Assembly (NCBI RefSeq): GCF_029962835.1
Contig: NC_080589.1
Coordinates: forward strand, 18,001,586-18,065,585
DNA: 64,000 nt
Source: Magnolia sinica
Lineage: Eukaryota; Streptophyta; Magnoliopsida; Magnoliales; Magnoliaceae
Direction: 5' to 3'
Part shown: piece after piece, positions 22,901 to 35,397 of the stretch
Layout of the letters: each line of letters opens with the position of its first letter
Position numbering within the stretch: the stretch's first letter is position 1
Position numbers and translations under genes: made by a program
Notes under the pieces: generated by a model
Database searches by the model: none
Told to the model about the DNA's origin: nothing
What the model saw: the letters and a program-made list of their open reading frames with translations, nothing else

Positions 22901-24590
22901 GGAGATTTTATATACACTTACCTGTATTTCTGGGAGATAGCCATGGATGCTAGGACTCCGTCGGCATCTCTGTTGGTCAGCAATGCATCTTCAACTAAGT
23001 TAGGCCCGGATTCCAGCCATGTCCTTTTTCTCATGCGTTGGTTTCTCCCTCCATGAGCATCAAGGTACTGGAACCCTATATGTAGTCTCATCGACGATGG
23101 TTGTCTGCTCCATGAGATGTCCATCGTTGAAGCCATGACCACCAGTGCCATGATCTCTCTCTGTGGCAATCATCATCGTCGCATGGAGAGATTCTTCTGG
23201 CAGATGCTGGCGGCGGAGCTCTCGCATGAGTTTTCTCCAGTTGTTGTTCTCAGATAGTCGAGGACGACTGTTTTTCTGCAGGTTTTAGGTCTTGAACGAC
23301 CTTATAAAAAGCGGGCCTTTCGGACCCGATTTCATCAGATTTGGGTTTCTGTTTCGAACCCGATTTCATTAATTCGTGTTCTGTTTCTTGCTGTGCCTGA
23401 TGCTCGTTCCAGGGCCCATTTCGAGTTATGGATCCATCTAATTTTGCATTGGGCCTAACATCTGTTCTAGGCCCATTTCATATACTCTGGGACATTAAAT
23501 CTAGTTTCCTTTTGTCTCCAATGGGCCACATCAGCAGATTTTAGCATGGATGTTAGTTGGGCTCATTTATTTGGATCATATGGTTCACATTAAATTCAGA
23601 TCTTAACCAGGCCCACATCTGATCTATATGTACGGTTCATAATGAGCACTCAATCTAGTTCATTCTCTAGATAGATGATAAAGATAATAGCCTATATTTG
23701 TCAAATATGCAGTATATGGGTTGATCCATCCATGTTGTAGATGCCCCTAAATGAATCTACACATTTAGTTGTTAAAGATCAACATTCCCCATCTGTCATG
23801 AGAATTGCCATAAATTAGATTCGATTTACTCATTTATAATGACCTGACAATACAGAGTTCTGATTCGGCCCTATTGTTGGCCCATCACTCATCCTTAGCA
23901 GTTGATACGAACCGTTGGAATATATGGTGTGAAATCTATCCGTATGTTTCACTTTAAGGTTCCTTCATTTTTCAAAAGGTCAGCACCAACTAACTTATGG
24001 GCCGCATCGGACTAATTTAGATATAATCCATTGAGAAGCAGGATTATAATCGCGATCCTAAGTCTATGTTTGTAATGTAGGATTCGGTTGTGTTAGCCAC
24101 CATAGTGACCTCAATTGATGAAAATTTTACAAGTACGGACTTGTAACATTGGGATAAGGAGAATTGCATACAGTTGCGTTCACGTTTTCATGCGTACGGT
24201 AATGAAAACACAGACGATTACCGTTTGGCAGTCACATGAAAGGGCGAAGTAAATGGTGCTGATAATGTAAAGCTGAAAGACTCATCTCACCCATAGGTGT
24301 TGAGTGTCTCAGTTTTACATAATTAACACCACTTACCTTCCTGTTCAGGAGGATCATTGACATGTTATCACTACTTCTAACAGGAAGAATGATGATGATG
24401 TAATAGATCCTCACCAGGATGTGATGGTTGGGCCTGTTAGCTACCTAGATAATTTAGCTGATGCCTCCCTTAGCAACTGAATTAATTAACTTTGCCTAAT
24501 ATTTTTGTTTACATTCACGAAATTGCTTTGTGAAATAATGAACTAATGTGAGTATATATGTATCTCTTCTGTTTCAGTCTCAATTTCAAC
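22901..24590 (+). other. Rest of the copia leader, no gene recognised
   Basis: About 1.7 kb between the repeat block and gag. It includes a splice-like stretch near 22915-23280 and ordinary mixed sequence. I recognise no host protein here. Confidence 0.45.
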
Positions 24591-25536
24591 TAATATACAT
24601 CAAGTCCCTGCCCTAAATGGATCTAATTATGCTCAATGGAAGGACTCCATTGAAGTTGTCCTTGGCTGCCTACAATTAGATCTTTCCCTGATAACACCAG
24701 AACTGCCAAAACCATTTGATGATGCCACCGAAGCAGACTATAATCGATGGGAGGCATGGTTTAGATCAAATGATACATGCTTGAAAGTTATAAAGTATTC
24801 GATTTCTGAATTTATGAAGGGTGTCCTGCCTAAAACAGATAAGGCCAAAGCTTTCCTGACTGAAATGGAAAACGATTCAAGAAATTTGATAAATCTGAAG
24901 TGGGCATTATTTTGAATAAATTGACTCGCTCATCTTACAACGAAAAAGGAAATATCCGTGAATACATTGTAGAGCAGATCGAGCTAGTTTTTGAGATCCG
25001 TTCTCTAGGGCTTGTATTCACTGATGATCAACTAGTTCATTTGATTATGAACAACCTACCTCCCCAATTCGGCACATTCCTGGTAAACTATAACAGTCTG
25101 AAAGGACATGTGGACATTGGATGAACTAATCACTCAGTGCGTCCAAGAAGAAGACAGGATCATGCAGATGGTCAAAGTTCAAAATGTTAATATGGTGACC
25201 TCAGGTCATGGGCATGGGCATGGGAATAAAGGTAAAAAGAAAAAGAAACAAGGTTCTAATGCTGGATCATCCGGTCCTCCATCTGGAAACCATGAGAATC
25301 AATCTGGAAATGTATCAAAACGCAAACGGGTTAAAGACAAACTGTGCTTCTTTTGCAAAAAGATGGGTCATTTAAAGAAAGACTATGAAGGGTTTCAGAA
25401 TTGTCTAATAAAGAAAGGTAATCATTTTGTTCTTGTCTATTTTGAAACTAATCTTACCAATGTATCGGTGGATTCCTGGTGGATAGATTCAGGAACTATT
25501 ATTCACATATGCAATTCTATGCAGGAATTACTATAG
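24591..25536 (+). pseudogene. Copia gag and start of protease (fossil)
   Basis: gag is shown by LNGSNYAQWKDSIEVVLG near 24617, then LTRSSYNEKGNIREYIVEQI, DDQLVHLIMNNLPPQF, and a zinc-knuckle region (LCFFCKKMGHLKK). The protease motif WWIDSGTIIHICNS follows near 25480. Part of a broken retrotransposon. Confidence 0.9.
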
Positions 25537-26800
25537 GTCTGGCCACCAACTAATGCAAAGCACTCAGTATACATAGGTAATGGTGTCAAGGTTGACGTAG
25601 AGGCAATAGAAGTCTATAGGCTTAAGTTAAAGTCTGGTTATTTTTAGATTTAGTAGATACATTTTGTGTGTCGTCTATAAGACACAATTTAGTTTCAATT
25701 TCCTATTTGGATAAATTGGGATATTCATTTCAATTTGAAAATAAAAGCTTTAGTATCTACTTTAGTTCGATTAAAGTTGGGACCGACTCTATGGTGAACA
25801 ACTTATACCACTTAGACTTGATTACCTCTTACGTCTATAATATTAATACCTTGCATTGAAATAAAGTAAGATTCAAGCGAAGGCTAAACTATGAGAATTC
25901 CTCCATGTTGTGGCACAGGTAACTATGCCAAATATCTCGTGAGAGATTAAACAGGTTTGTGCGAGAATGAATTTTGCATTCTCTAGACTTGTTCGACTAT
26001 GAAGTATGCATTGATTGCATAAAAGGAAAGCAAACTAGAACTAGAAAGAAAGGTGCAACCAGGAGTGTAGGTCTATTAGAGGTGATACATACAGATATTT
26101 ATGGACCATTCCTTACAGCTTCATAGAGTGGACACAAATATTTTATTACCTTTATATATGACTACTCTCGTTTCAGATACCTCTACTTTATCAATGAGAA
26201 ATCAGGTGCCCTGGATGCTTTTAAAATCTATAAGGCCGAAGTTGAAAATCAACTCGATAAAATGATTAAAGTTATCAGATCTGACCGTAGTGGTGAATAC
26301 TATGGCAGATATGACGAATCAGGTCGTAATCCAGGGCCATTCGCTAGATACCTGCAAGATTGTGACATTGTCTCCCAATACACTATGCCTGGTACTCCAG
26401 ACAGAATGGTGTGGCTGAGAGGCACAATCGCACCCTTATGGATATGGTGCGAAGCATGATTAGTAATTCAACATTGCCAGAATCACTGTGGGGTGAGCGA
26501 TCAAAACCACAGTTCATATACTAAACAGGGTCCCCAACAAAGTTGTAAGCAAATCTCCTTTTGAGTTGTAGAATGAGAGAAAATCAAGTCTCCGATATCT
26601 ACATGTTTGGGGTTGTCCTGCTGAGGCCAAAATTTATAACCCACATGAAAAGAAGCTTGATCCTAGAACCATAAGTTGTTTCTTCATAAGATATCTAGAA
26701 AGATCAAAGAGCTATCGATTCTACTGTCCTTCCCACTCTATCAGGATTGTTGAGACTGAGAATGTCAGATTCATTGAGGACACTGAAAACAGTGAGAGCA
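25537..26800 (+). pseudogene. Copia protease end, GAG-pre-integrase and integrase region (fossil)
   Basis: Seen in order: RHNLVSISYLDKLGYSFQFE, the pre-integrase region, the integrase core start (HTDIYGPF near 26090), IRSDRSGEYYGRYDESG, and YTMPGTPD before the third catalytic region. The C-terminal part continues to about 26790. Broken. Confidence 0.88.
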
Positions 26801-26838
26801 CGAACATTAGAAATTTTTTATTTGAGGAACAAAGGACT

Positions 26839-28652
26839 TTGACTCCAGTCATAGTCACTCAAGATCACGTGGATATTAATGATGCAGTTGATCCTGCAGT
26901 CACTGCAGAACACCACGTAGAACCTCAAATACCAACCACTGATGAGGAAAATAAAAATCTAAATCACACTCAACAAGAAGAACCATTGAGAAGATCTGAA
27001 AGAGAGAGAAGGCCTGTAAATCGAGACGATTACATTATATACTTATAGGAGCACGACTTTGACATAGGGGTAGAAAAGGATCATAAATCCTTTACACAAG
27101 TCAAACAAAGTGCTGATCCTGCTCGTTGCCATGAAAAATGAGTTAAAATCCATGCAGGACAATAAAGTATGGGATCTTGTAGAATTACCCCCTGGAATAA
27201 GGCCGATTGGTTGTAAATGGATATTTAAAACCAAGAGAGACTCCAAGGGTAATGTCGAAAGATATAAAGTCAGACTTGTTGTCAAGGGTTTTAATCAACG
27301 TAAGGGTATTGACTTTAATGAGACTTTCTCACCAGTATCTAAGAAAGACTCATTTAGAATTATAATGGCTTTTGTAGCTCATATAGACTTAGAGTTACAT
27401 CAGATGGATGTAAAGACTATATTTCTCAATGAGGATCTGAATGAGAATGTATACATGTTGCAGCTCGAAGGTTTTATAGCTAATGGCTCAAAACATTTAA
27501 TTTGTAAACTAAAGAAATCCATCTATGGGTTGAAACAGACATCACGACAATGGTACCTAAAGTTTCATGAAGTAATTTTCTCATATGGCTTTGTAGAAAA
27601 ATTTGCAGATAAATGCATCTACATTAAAATCAGTGGGAGTAAGTTCTTTATGATGATTTTGTATATTGATGATATTCTATTGGCTAGCAATGATATCAGG
27701 ATGTTGAGCGACACCAAGAAATTCCTATCTCAAATATTTGAAAAGAAAGATCTTGGTGAAGCTTCTTATGTCATCAACATTGAGATTCGTCATGACAGAT
27801 CACTTGGACTGCTCATCCTGTCATAGAGGGCCTATATTACTAGGGTACTCGAAAGATATGGTAGCAAAATTGTACTTCCGAATAGTCGCCCATTGTGAAG
27901 GGCGACAGATTTGGCCTATTTCAGTGTCTAAAGAATGATTTGGAAAAGAATTGAATGAAAGAATGTTCGTACGCATTAGTAGTAGGGAACATCATGTATG
28001 CTCAAGTCTGTATGCGACCAGACATTGCCTCTGTTGTTGGAATGTTTGGAAGATACCTATCTAATTCAGAAATGCAACATTGGATAGCTGCAAAGAAAGT
28101 ATTACGGTATCTATAGAGAACGAAGGACTTCGAACTCACATACAAAAGATCTGATCAAATAGAGTTGATTGGATACTCAGACGCAGATTTTACTGGCTGT
28201 ATTGACACTAAGAAGTCCACCTCAGGATATATCTTCATGATGGTTGGAGGAGTTGTGTCTTGGAAAAGCATGAAACGGTCTACCATCGCCTCGTCCACCA
28301 TGGAAGCTGAATTAATTGCCTATCACGAGGCATCTAATCAGCACTATGGTTAAAGAGTTTCTTCTCAGGTTTGCGGGTACTGGAGCATATCCCGAAACAA
28401 TTGAGAATATTTTGCGATAATTCAGTTGTTATTTCCTTCTCTAGCAACAACAAGCATCCATTAAGGTCGAGACATATCGACATCAAATATCTTGTTGTAA
28501 AGAAAAGAGTTCAGAATCATCAAGTGTCCGTGAAATTTATCGGCACTAAGCAGATGATTGTAGATTCGCTCACTAAAAGGCTCCCGATCATGCCATTTCA
28601 GGAGCATATGACATCCATGGGAGTCATTGATCCCACAAATGTTTTCAGATAG
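26839..28652 (+). pseudogene. Copia reverse transcriptase and RNase H (fossil)
   Basis: Reverse transcriptase is shown by GCKWIFKTKRDSKGNVERYK, LHQMDVKTIFLNEDL, KSIYGLKQTSRQWYLKFHEV and LYIDDILLASND. RNase H follows with GYSDADFTGCIDTKKSTSGY, STMEAELIA and RHIDIKYLVVKKRV. Position and order are typical of copia. Broken. Confidence 0.92.
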
Positions 28653-29136
28653 TGGGAGTTGAGCGTACTTTGATTTTCACAGACATTTAGAGATCTCTTT
28701 TTATACTATTTTGATGATTTTGATATAAAGATTTATTTCTACTTCTTTATATATGTGCGTAAATTTTGAATAAGTAGAACTATAGTCATGTCTCATTGCA
28801 GACATGTAAAAGCTTCAAGCCTCTTGAGGATAGATACATATCATCACACTAAGTGTGTAATCCTTATACCACATTTTCTAGTCCCTGATCTATGTCATTA
28901 AGATTGAAAGTACTTGTGACCGCACTTAGACTCACTTTGCCTAAATTAAATGTTATGACAACTACCGCGATTTGATACTTACAGTCTTGATGGACCAGAT
29001 GAATATTACTACACATATTGTCCAACAATTTCATTGGTAAACAATTTGGATGTTTTCTTAAATTAAAACTTATTTTTCAAAAGTATTTCTACATGATTAA
29101 TCATTGAGGTTGCTTAACGTAGCCCAAGTGGGAGAA

Positions 29137-29601
29137 TGTAAGAACTCTATAAGGTGGGCCTTATTGATCAACGGTCTAGATTGATCTGAATGTTGGACTG
29201 TGTGATTATCTAAACTAGTGGATGCCACTTCTATGTGATTTACATAGATACTCTGTGTTAGGGGTGTAGTGTTATAGCCTTATATAGGGCTGTTTGAGTT
29301 GAACTGGGATACAGCAATGTGGAGCAGTGGGAGAGAGAGTTATGATGGAATTCAAACTCTCATCTCTACAAATTCTATATAAGAGAGCGCTGGGTCCCCA
29401 ATCCTACACAATGACAGAACCCTAAGTCTCATCTATTATTTTGTATATTGGTGTGAAGGAGAGGAAGACTGCAGTAGGGGTTTTCTGGTATTCTAATTTG
29501 GTATCTATGGCGTCTCAGTTAGGTAAGCCATCCGAACCCTTGATCTTCCTGTCCTATGCACAGTTCGATCTCAGGTATTTCCGCATCCAAATAATCTAAC
29601 A
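29137..29601 (+). repeat. 3' LTR of the plus-strand copia
   Basis: Preceded by the polypurine tract AAGTGGGAGAA (29126-29136). Matches 22032-22498. Followed by the target repeat CCTAT. Confidence 0.93.
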
Positions 29602-30303
29602 CCTATCAGATAAAATGATGGCACACATCAATATATTTAGTATGTGAGTGATAAACATAATTCTTTACCAAATTAATCGTGTTTTCACTATTACAATTAA
29701 CCGGCATGGCCTTTTGCTAAAGCCCCAACTAATTTATCATCCCTCTCAACTAAACACCTTCTTTGAATACTTTTATCACCATCATATATTCAGCTTGAAT
29801 TATGGAAAGAGCTACTACAGACTGAAGCTTCGACATTGAACCGATTACTTATCCCGTTAACACAAATCAGTAACTAAAAGTTAACCTTCAATTGTCCACA
29901 TTGCCTGCGTAATCTAAATACACATGGTATACTAACTTGTCTCATGATTTTTCAAATGTCATGACTTAGTCCTACGTACCTTGAATATATCGAAGCAGCC
30001 ATTTCACTACCTCTCAGTATTACTTGCCGAGGTTAGATATGTATCTGCTGATAACACCCACCGAATGCCAAATTTCTGGTCTCGTACCTACCATAACAAA
30101 CATGAAGCTGTCAACCGCACTCGAATAAGGCACTCGAGACATAATCTGCTTTTCTTCATCTATTTCATGACACTATTCGAAAGCAACCTTAAAATGAGCC
30201 GCGTGGAGAATACTAACCAGTTTTGCCTTGTTCATCCATACTTCACCAATACTTTCTTTAGGTATTCTGCCCGAGAAAACCATAGCCTTCTCCTCTTTTT
30301 ATA
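29602..30303 (-). pseudogene. Old copia: RNase H and reverse transcriptase end (fossil)
   Basis: Minus-strand translation shows the RNase H signature region (ALSIIQAEYM) and, further right, EYLKKVLVKYGMNKAKLVSI and VPYSSAVDSFM, typical of the copia reverse transcriptase / RNase H junction. Flanked on the left by the younger copia and on the right by the gypsy LTR. Confidence 0.8.
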
Positions 30304-30954
30304 TGACACAAGGATGGGCGTGATGAGGTCAAACACCGTCTTCCTTAGGAGATAATTACTTCGAATCCACGGAGCTTCTCTGGACTCCTCACAGAGATTC
30401 CTCGAATCCACAAGAGAGATAGAAAATAGAAATAAATTCTAAAAAAATTTTAAAAAAATTGGATAATTGACTCATGTGTGTGTCCTTATTATACCATTAA
30501 TAAAGAAAAAAAATCAAAATTTATAATTACCAAAATTCTAACTCTAATAAAAATCTTAATTCTAGTAAAACTCTTCTAAATCCTAATTTCAAAAACTAAA
30601 AATTTTAAATAAACTTATTCTGCGAGAGTCTTAGCATTATTACAATTTATTTCTAAAAAAAAGAAGAAAATCTAAAACTCTTAAAATAAAAATAAAATAT
30701 TTAAAAATTCAGAATTACTAAAAATAGTAATTTTTCCTTAAAATTTCGTTTTTAAGCTGAAAGCGCTCATATTCTGATGAAACAAACAAATGTGATCCAC
30801 TTCATAGGTCTGTTAAGCTCGGATGGCTCATTACAATAAAGATTGATAGGTTGTACACCCCATAACAATACCTGGATCAAAAGTTATGGCCAATTTACGG
30901 TTCACCTTCTTTTGGTACAACCATGCTACGAATGTATCTATGCCACGTTCTACA
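30304..30954 (-). repeat. 3' LTR of the gypsy-like element
   Basis: Matches 32251-32900 over its whole length, including 'tgatgaggtc', 'gactcctcacagagattcct' and 'ttgataggttgt'. Confidence 0.85.
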
Positions 30955-32250
30955 TTAGCACTACACCAAAATCCCCATTTGGGAAAAACTTGTCCTCGAG
31001 TTACTCAAGAGACTTCACTCATGATACTCAAATAATTTTTTACGCCAATGTTTATCAACGTTTTCCTTATATTTTGCATTAGTCTGTTGAGCAGACACAA
31101 TACATGTACTCATGCTCTCCTTGACTTGACTAGTATGGATCAGTTACTTCACTTGTGTTTGTAAGATCTCACATCCTTTTTGATAATATGAGCAATTAGG
31201 CAGACTTTCTCCTGAGACAAGATCAATGTGGCTTTGTATATCTCATATGGGAAGGACTTCATCAAACATAATCGCCTTGAACTCTGGCAACACTGGTTTC
31301 AAATCCTCTGGGATGTTCACAGTCTCTACATATATATTTTTCTTTTTCAACTAATGCATCTACATCTCCCGTCTCCTCAAATTGTTTAACAAAATCTTGT
31401 CCAATTTTGAGAGACCATCCCTCCACTTTAGAAGCTTTGGGTTAGTTCTTCGTTCCAATAAGGATATATGTCCGTCGCTGATGAATCATGTGGCTTGTTG
31501 CAACTCCGTTTGGACGAGGTCATCTCTCGTCGACAAATAATGGGATTTCTCTACATAACTACTTACTGATTGACTATCCTGCCAATAAATTTGATTTTTT
31601 TGGAATAATACTTGATCGTAGTGGCTAGGGAGGAATCACATGCATAACAACCGCTTCATTCGCAACCATGTGCAAATTGACGCCTTCATCTTCTCGTCTG
31701 CTCGAGTTGAAATTGTTCCCACCAAACCAGAGCTTTGTCCTTCAACTTGTAAGTGACATGCTTAACTTTATTCTTTTCCACGATGTCTATGTAGTCGAAG
31801 AAACGTTCAACTTCAAGAAACCAATCAAGGAAGTCCTTAAAGTAGAGTTGGCTATTGAAACTAAGAAGATCGACTTTTATCTTGAATTATCAATCTGTTC
31901 GATCTTTCCGATCAATGTCTTGTCCAGGATGTTGTGGAATCATGTTGTTGAATCCCCCCTTCTTAGGAGTGATCATGTACTTCCTGTCGGCATCGTCTTG
32001 CCATCAATGCGATTATGAGTTCCAGTGCCTACAAGGGGCGGCTCACTGCCATGAACTTGGAACTGTCCTAGGGTCATGCGATCGATGACAGCCTTCAGCC
32101 CTTGCATGACTTTTCGATTCTCACGCTATACCGATTCGAAAGCTACCACGATTAAATGATGATTCCCTAAAGCACAGTCCATGGGATTATTGCCTAACCC
32201 ATCATTAGAAGCCATAGATCCAAGGATAAAGCCTCGCTCTAATACCAAAC

Positions 32251-32900
32251 TGACGTAGGAATGGGCATGATGAGGTCGAACACCATCTTCCTTAAGAGAT
32301 AATTACTTCCAATCCACGAATCTCTGGACTCCTCACAGAGATTCCTTGAATCTACGAGGAGAGATAGAAAATAGAAATAAATTATAATAAAATTTGAAAA
32401 AAAGAATTGATTGATAGATAATTGTCTCATGTATTTGTCCTTGTTACACCATTAATAAAGAAAAAATAAACCAAAATTCGTAATTACTAAAAATAATAAA
32501 ATTCTAACTATAATAAAAATCCTAATTCTAGTAAAACTTTCTAAAGCCTAATTTCTAAAAATAAAAATTCTAAATAAACTTTTGTTATAAGAGTCCTAGC
32601 ATGATTACAAATTATTTTTTAAAAAAGAAGAAAATCTAAAACTCTAAAAATATTAAAAATTTTGGATTACTAAAAATAGTAAAATTTCCTCAAATTTTTA
32701 AGTTGAAAGTGCTCGTTTTCTGATGAAACGGACAGACTTGACCCACCACGTGGTTTGGTTCACCTCGAATGGTCCATTACAGTAAAGATTGATAGGTTGT
32801 GCACCCCGTAATGATACCCAGATCAAAAGTTATGGGTAATTTATGGCTCACCTTCTTTTGGTCCAACCATGTTAGGAATGTATCTGTGCCACGTCTTACA
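32251..32900 (-). repeat. 5' LTR of the gypsy-like element
   Basis: Starts TGACGTAGG on the plus strand just right of the primer site and ends ..GTCTTACA, where the copia reverse transcriptase resumes. Confidence 0.85.
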
Positions 32901-33815
32901 CCACTATCTCTATATATTTCAATTCTGAGAACCCTCTTTACAACCCTTAGATCTTTAATCTCAAATGTCCCTGATAGCTGAGTTTTCAATATGTTGATAT
33001 TAGACATGTTATGACTGACGATAAGCATGTCATCAACATACAATACCAAGATAATGAACTTCCCATCGCTCAGTGTTTTGTAATAGACACAATGATCATA
33101 CTTACTCATGGTAACATCTGACTCACCATGAAAGAATTAAATTTCTTATATTATGCCTAAGTGACTGTTTGAGGGAGTACAATTACCTTTTCAACTTGCA
33201 AACCTTGTTCTATGCCTATTGTATTTTGAAACTTTCTAATTGCTTCATGTAAATTTGTTCTTCCAATTTTTAATGCAAGAAGGTAGTTTTCACATTCATC
33301 TGTTCGAGCTCAAGATTGTATTGGGCAACCAGTGCCAATACGAATCTAATAGATACGTGTTTCACTATGGGCGTGAATATCTCAGTGAAGTCAGCACATT
33401 CTCTTTGAGCATATCCCTTCGCTACCAGTCTTGCCTTGTACCTATTAAATTTCTTCTTGAAGATCCACTTGCACCTGATCACTTCACGACTAACAGGAAG
33501 TTCTACCGGCTCTGACGTCTCATTCTTGTATAGAGAGTTCATCTCATCATGCATTGTTACTATCCACTTTTCAGCATCTACATCGTTAAGAGCTTCTAAA
33601 AAAGTAGATAAATCCCCTCATCCTTAATGAGGGCAAATACAACATTCGAGTCATTCTTGTATCTCACTGGTTTCCTACGATCCCTTGGCAGGTTCCTTCT
33701 CACAGGTGGCGGCTCCACCTGCTCATATACCTTTGTCTACGTCTCAATATCATCCCATGTCTCATCACTGTTTATTTGAACGTCCATAACCAACTTTTCA
33801 TCCCCCTTGTCCGAA
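32901..33815 (-). pseudogene. Old copia: reverse transcriptase region (fossil)
   Basis: Minus strand: CKWIFKKKFNRYKARLVAKG, then LELEQMNVKTTFLH, then YDHCVYYKTLSDGKFIILVL and YVDDMLIVSH. At the right it enters the integrase/RT linker (EQVEPPPVRRNLPRDRRKP). It ends where the telomere-like array starts. Confidence 0.88.
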
Positions 33816-34575
33816 ACCTAAACTTATACCTAAACCTAAACCTATAACCTATAACCTAAACATAAACCTAAAACCTAAAAATGTATTCTCAAATCCCTAA
33901 ACCTAAACCTACACCTAATCCTAATCTAAACTCCCTAACCTAAACCTAAACCTAAACTTGATAACCCAAACCTAAACCCGATCCCGAACCCGAACCCGAT
34001 TTTCTAAACCTAAACCTTAACCTATTCTCAATTCCCTAAACCTATTGCTTATAACCTAAACCGAAACCTAAACCTATACCTAAACCTAAACTTAAACCTA
34101 TACCTATAACCTATAACCTAAACCTAAACCTAAAACCTAAATGTATTCTCAAATCCCTAAACCCAAACCTACACCTAATCCTAATCTCAACTCCCTAACC
34201 TAAACCTAAACCTAAACTTGAAAACTCAAACATAAACCCGATCCCGAACCCAAAACCGATTTCCTAAACCTAAACATTAATGTATTCTCAAATCTCTAAA
34301 CTTAAACCTACACCTAATCCTAATCTCAACTCACTAACCTAAATCTAAACCTAAACATGAAAACCAAAACCTAAACCCTATCCTGAACCCGAACCCGAAT
34401 TCCTAAACCTAAACCTTAACCTATTCTCAATTCCCTAAACCTATTACTTATAACCTAAACCTATACCTTAACCTAAACCTAAAACCTAAATGTATTCTCA
34501 AATTCCTAAACCTAAACCTACACCTAATCCTAATCTCAACTCCCTAACCTAAACCTAAACCCGATCCCGAACCTA
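33816..34575. repeat. Telomere-like CCTAAA array with higher-order units
   Basis: About 760 bases dominated by CCTAAAC, close to the plant telomere unit CCCTAAA but mostly lacking one C. The anchor phrase 'tgtattctcaaat' recurs near 33882, 34142, 34281 and 34491, so the array is built from larger units of roughly 140-260 bases. Each unit also carries 'cacctaatcctaatct' and 'gatcccgaaccc'. It lies inside the old copia element. No protein is expected from it. Confidence 0.88.
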
Positions 34576-34577
34576 TT

Positions 34578-35032
34578 GGAAGGGTTGAATGTACCATGCA
34601 TGTGATAGAATAGAAGATATTTGTCCGGTAAACCAAGTATTTTAGTCTAAGTCCGTCTCTGTTGAGAGACAGAGAAGCATGCCCACCTGTCCACCTTTGC
34701 ACGTGTTATAGGCCTAAACTCTAAATGGTCGATGGGATGCAACACTCCACGATAACTCTTAGGGACCAATTTTCATCTTGATCCAAAACTTTGGTGGGCC
34801 ATAGCAAAGAGAAATGCAAATTAAGGGAAGAAATTATTTTCTTTGGCCATGGCCACCAAAGTTTTGGATCAAGGTAAAAGTTAGGCCGTAAGAGGTTTCA
34901 TAGGGTGCTGAATTACATGGACCATTCAGATTTTGGGATGACAATCACATGTGATGAATTGGGCTATATATATAGTTTAGCTAGCAAATAACTTCTATTT
35001 TATCATGTGCATGTGATATCCAACCCTTCTAA
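34578..35032. mobile_element. Foldback MITE with ~45-base inverted ends
   Basis: The left end GGAAGGGTTGAATGTACC and the right end (inverted) AGAAGGGTTGGATATCAC match over about 45 bases. Inner arms are also inverted: 'cttgatccaaaactttggtg' at 34777 and 'caccaaagttttggatcaag' at 34856. It is about 450 bases long with TA at both borders. No transposase, so non-autonomous. Superfamily uncertain. Confidence 0.7.
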
Positions 35033-35397
35033 TACTTATATATGGTGCTGAATTTTTTTTTTTTCAGGTGAAAGACAGAAAATTGTTGCTGATTTTTTTC
35101 TTTTTTAATTTATGATGTTAAACTTATATGTATTTATGTGTGGATGAATGCAATGTGGATAAGATTGCTTGTGTTTGGATGGATGTAGTTTATGTTTGGA
35201 TGAATGTAGTTTATGTTGGATTTACGTAGTTTGGGTTTAGATGGATGTAGTATTTGTTTGGATGAATGTAGTTTATGTTTGGATGAATTTACATAGTTTA
35301 GGTTTAGATGGATGTGAATGTGAATATGATGAAATATATTATATAACAGGTGTATATCAGGAAGAATATGATGATGTAACAGGTGTATATTGACCCT
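35033..35397. repeat. GGATGAATGTAGTTTATGTTT short tandem repeat and flank
   Basis: From about 35150 to 35330 the phrase 'tttggatgaatgtagtttatg' and close variants recur about six times at ~20-45 base spacing. Noncoding. Confidence 0.65.

Larger units (their letters stand above)
22032..29601 (+). mobile_element. Ty1/copia retrotransposon with both LTRs and target repeats (fossil)
   Basis: LTRs of 467 and 465 bases (22032-22498, 29137-29601), both TGTAAGAACT ... ATCTAACA, are flanked by a perfect 5-bp target duplication CCTAT (22027-22031, 29602-29606). Primer site TGGTATCAAAGC at 22501. The order gag, protease, integrase, reverse transcriptase, RNase H is that of copia. The leader is long (about 2 kb). 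The coding regions are broken in many places. By hand count the LTRs differ at about 40 of 465 positions, mostly transitions, so it is an older insertion than the Athila element. It sits inside the RNase H end of the minus-strand copia. Confidence 0.95.
30304..32900 (-). mobile_element. Shrunken Ty3/gypsy-like LTR element inserted in the old copia (fossil)
   Basis: LTRs of about 650 bases (30304-30954 and 32251-32900) open TGTA and end ..TCA on the minus strand. The primer site TGGTATTAGAGC (32236-32247) lies next to the right LTR, so the element runs leftwards. The internal part is only ~1.3 kb. It has a gag-like start (MASNDGLGNNPMD) and, near the left LTR, 'ctcgaggacaagtttttccc', a phrase common at the 3' end of chromovirus-type gypsy elements. 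Most of pol is absent, so it is broken. The LTRs have diverged clearly. I could not find matching target repeats. Confidence 0.8.

Noticed and set aside
30960-30975. CACTACACCAAAATCC as a possible CACTA transposon end
   Set aside because: It is adjacent to the 3' LTR of the gypsy-like element, in the place of its purine tract, with no subterminal repeats or partner end.
33816-34575. True chromosome end or telomere
   Set aside because: The repeats are degenerate, mostly lack one C of the plant unit, are mixed with other phrases, and retroelement sequence continues on both sides.
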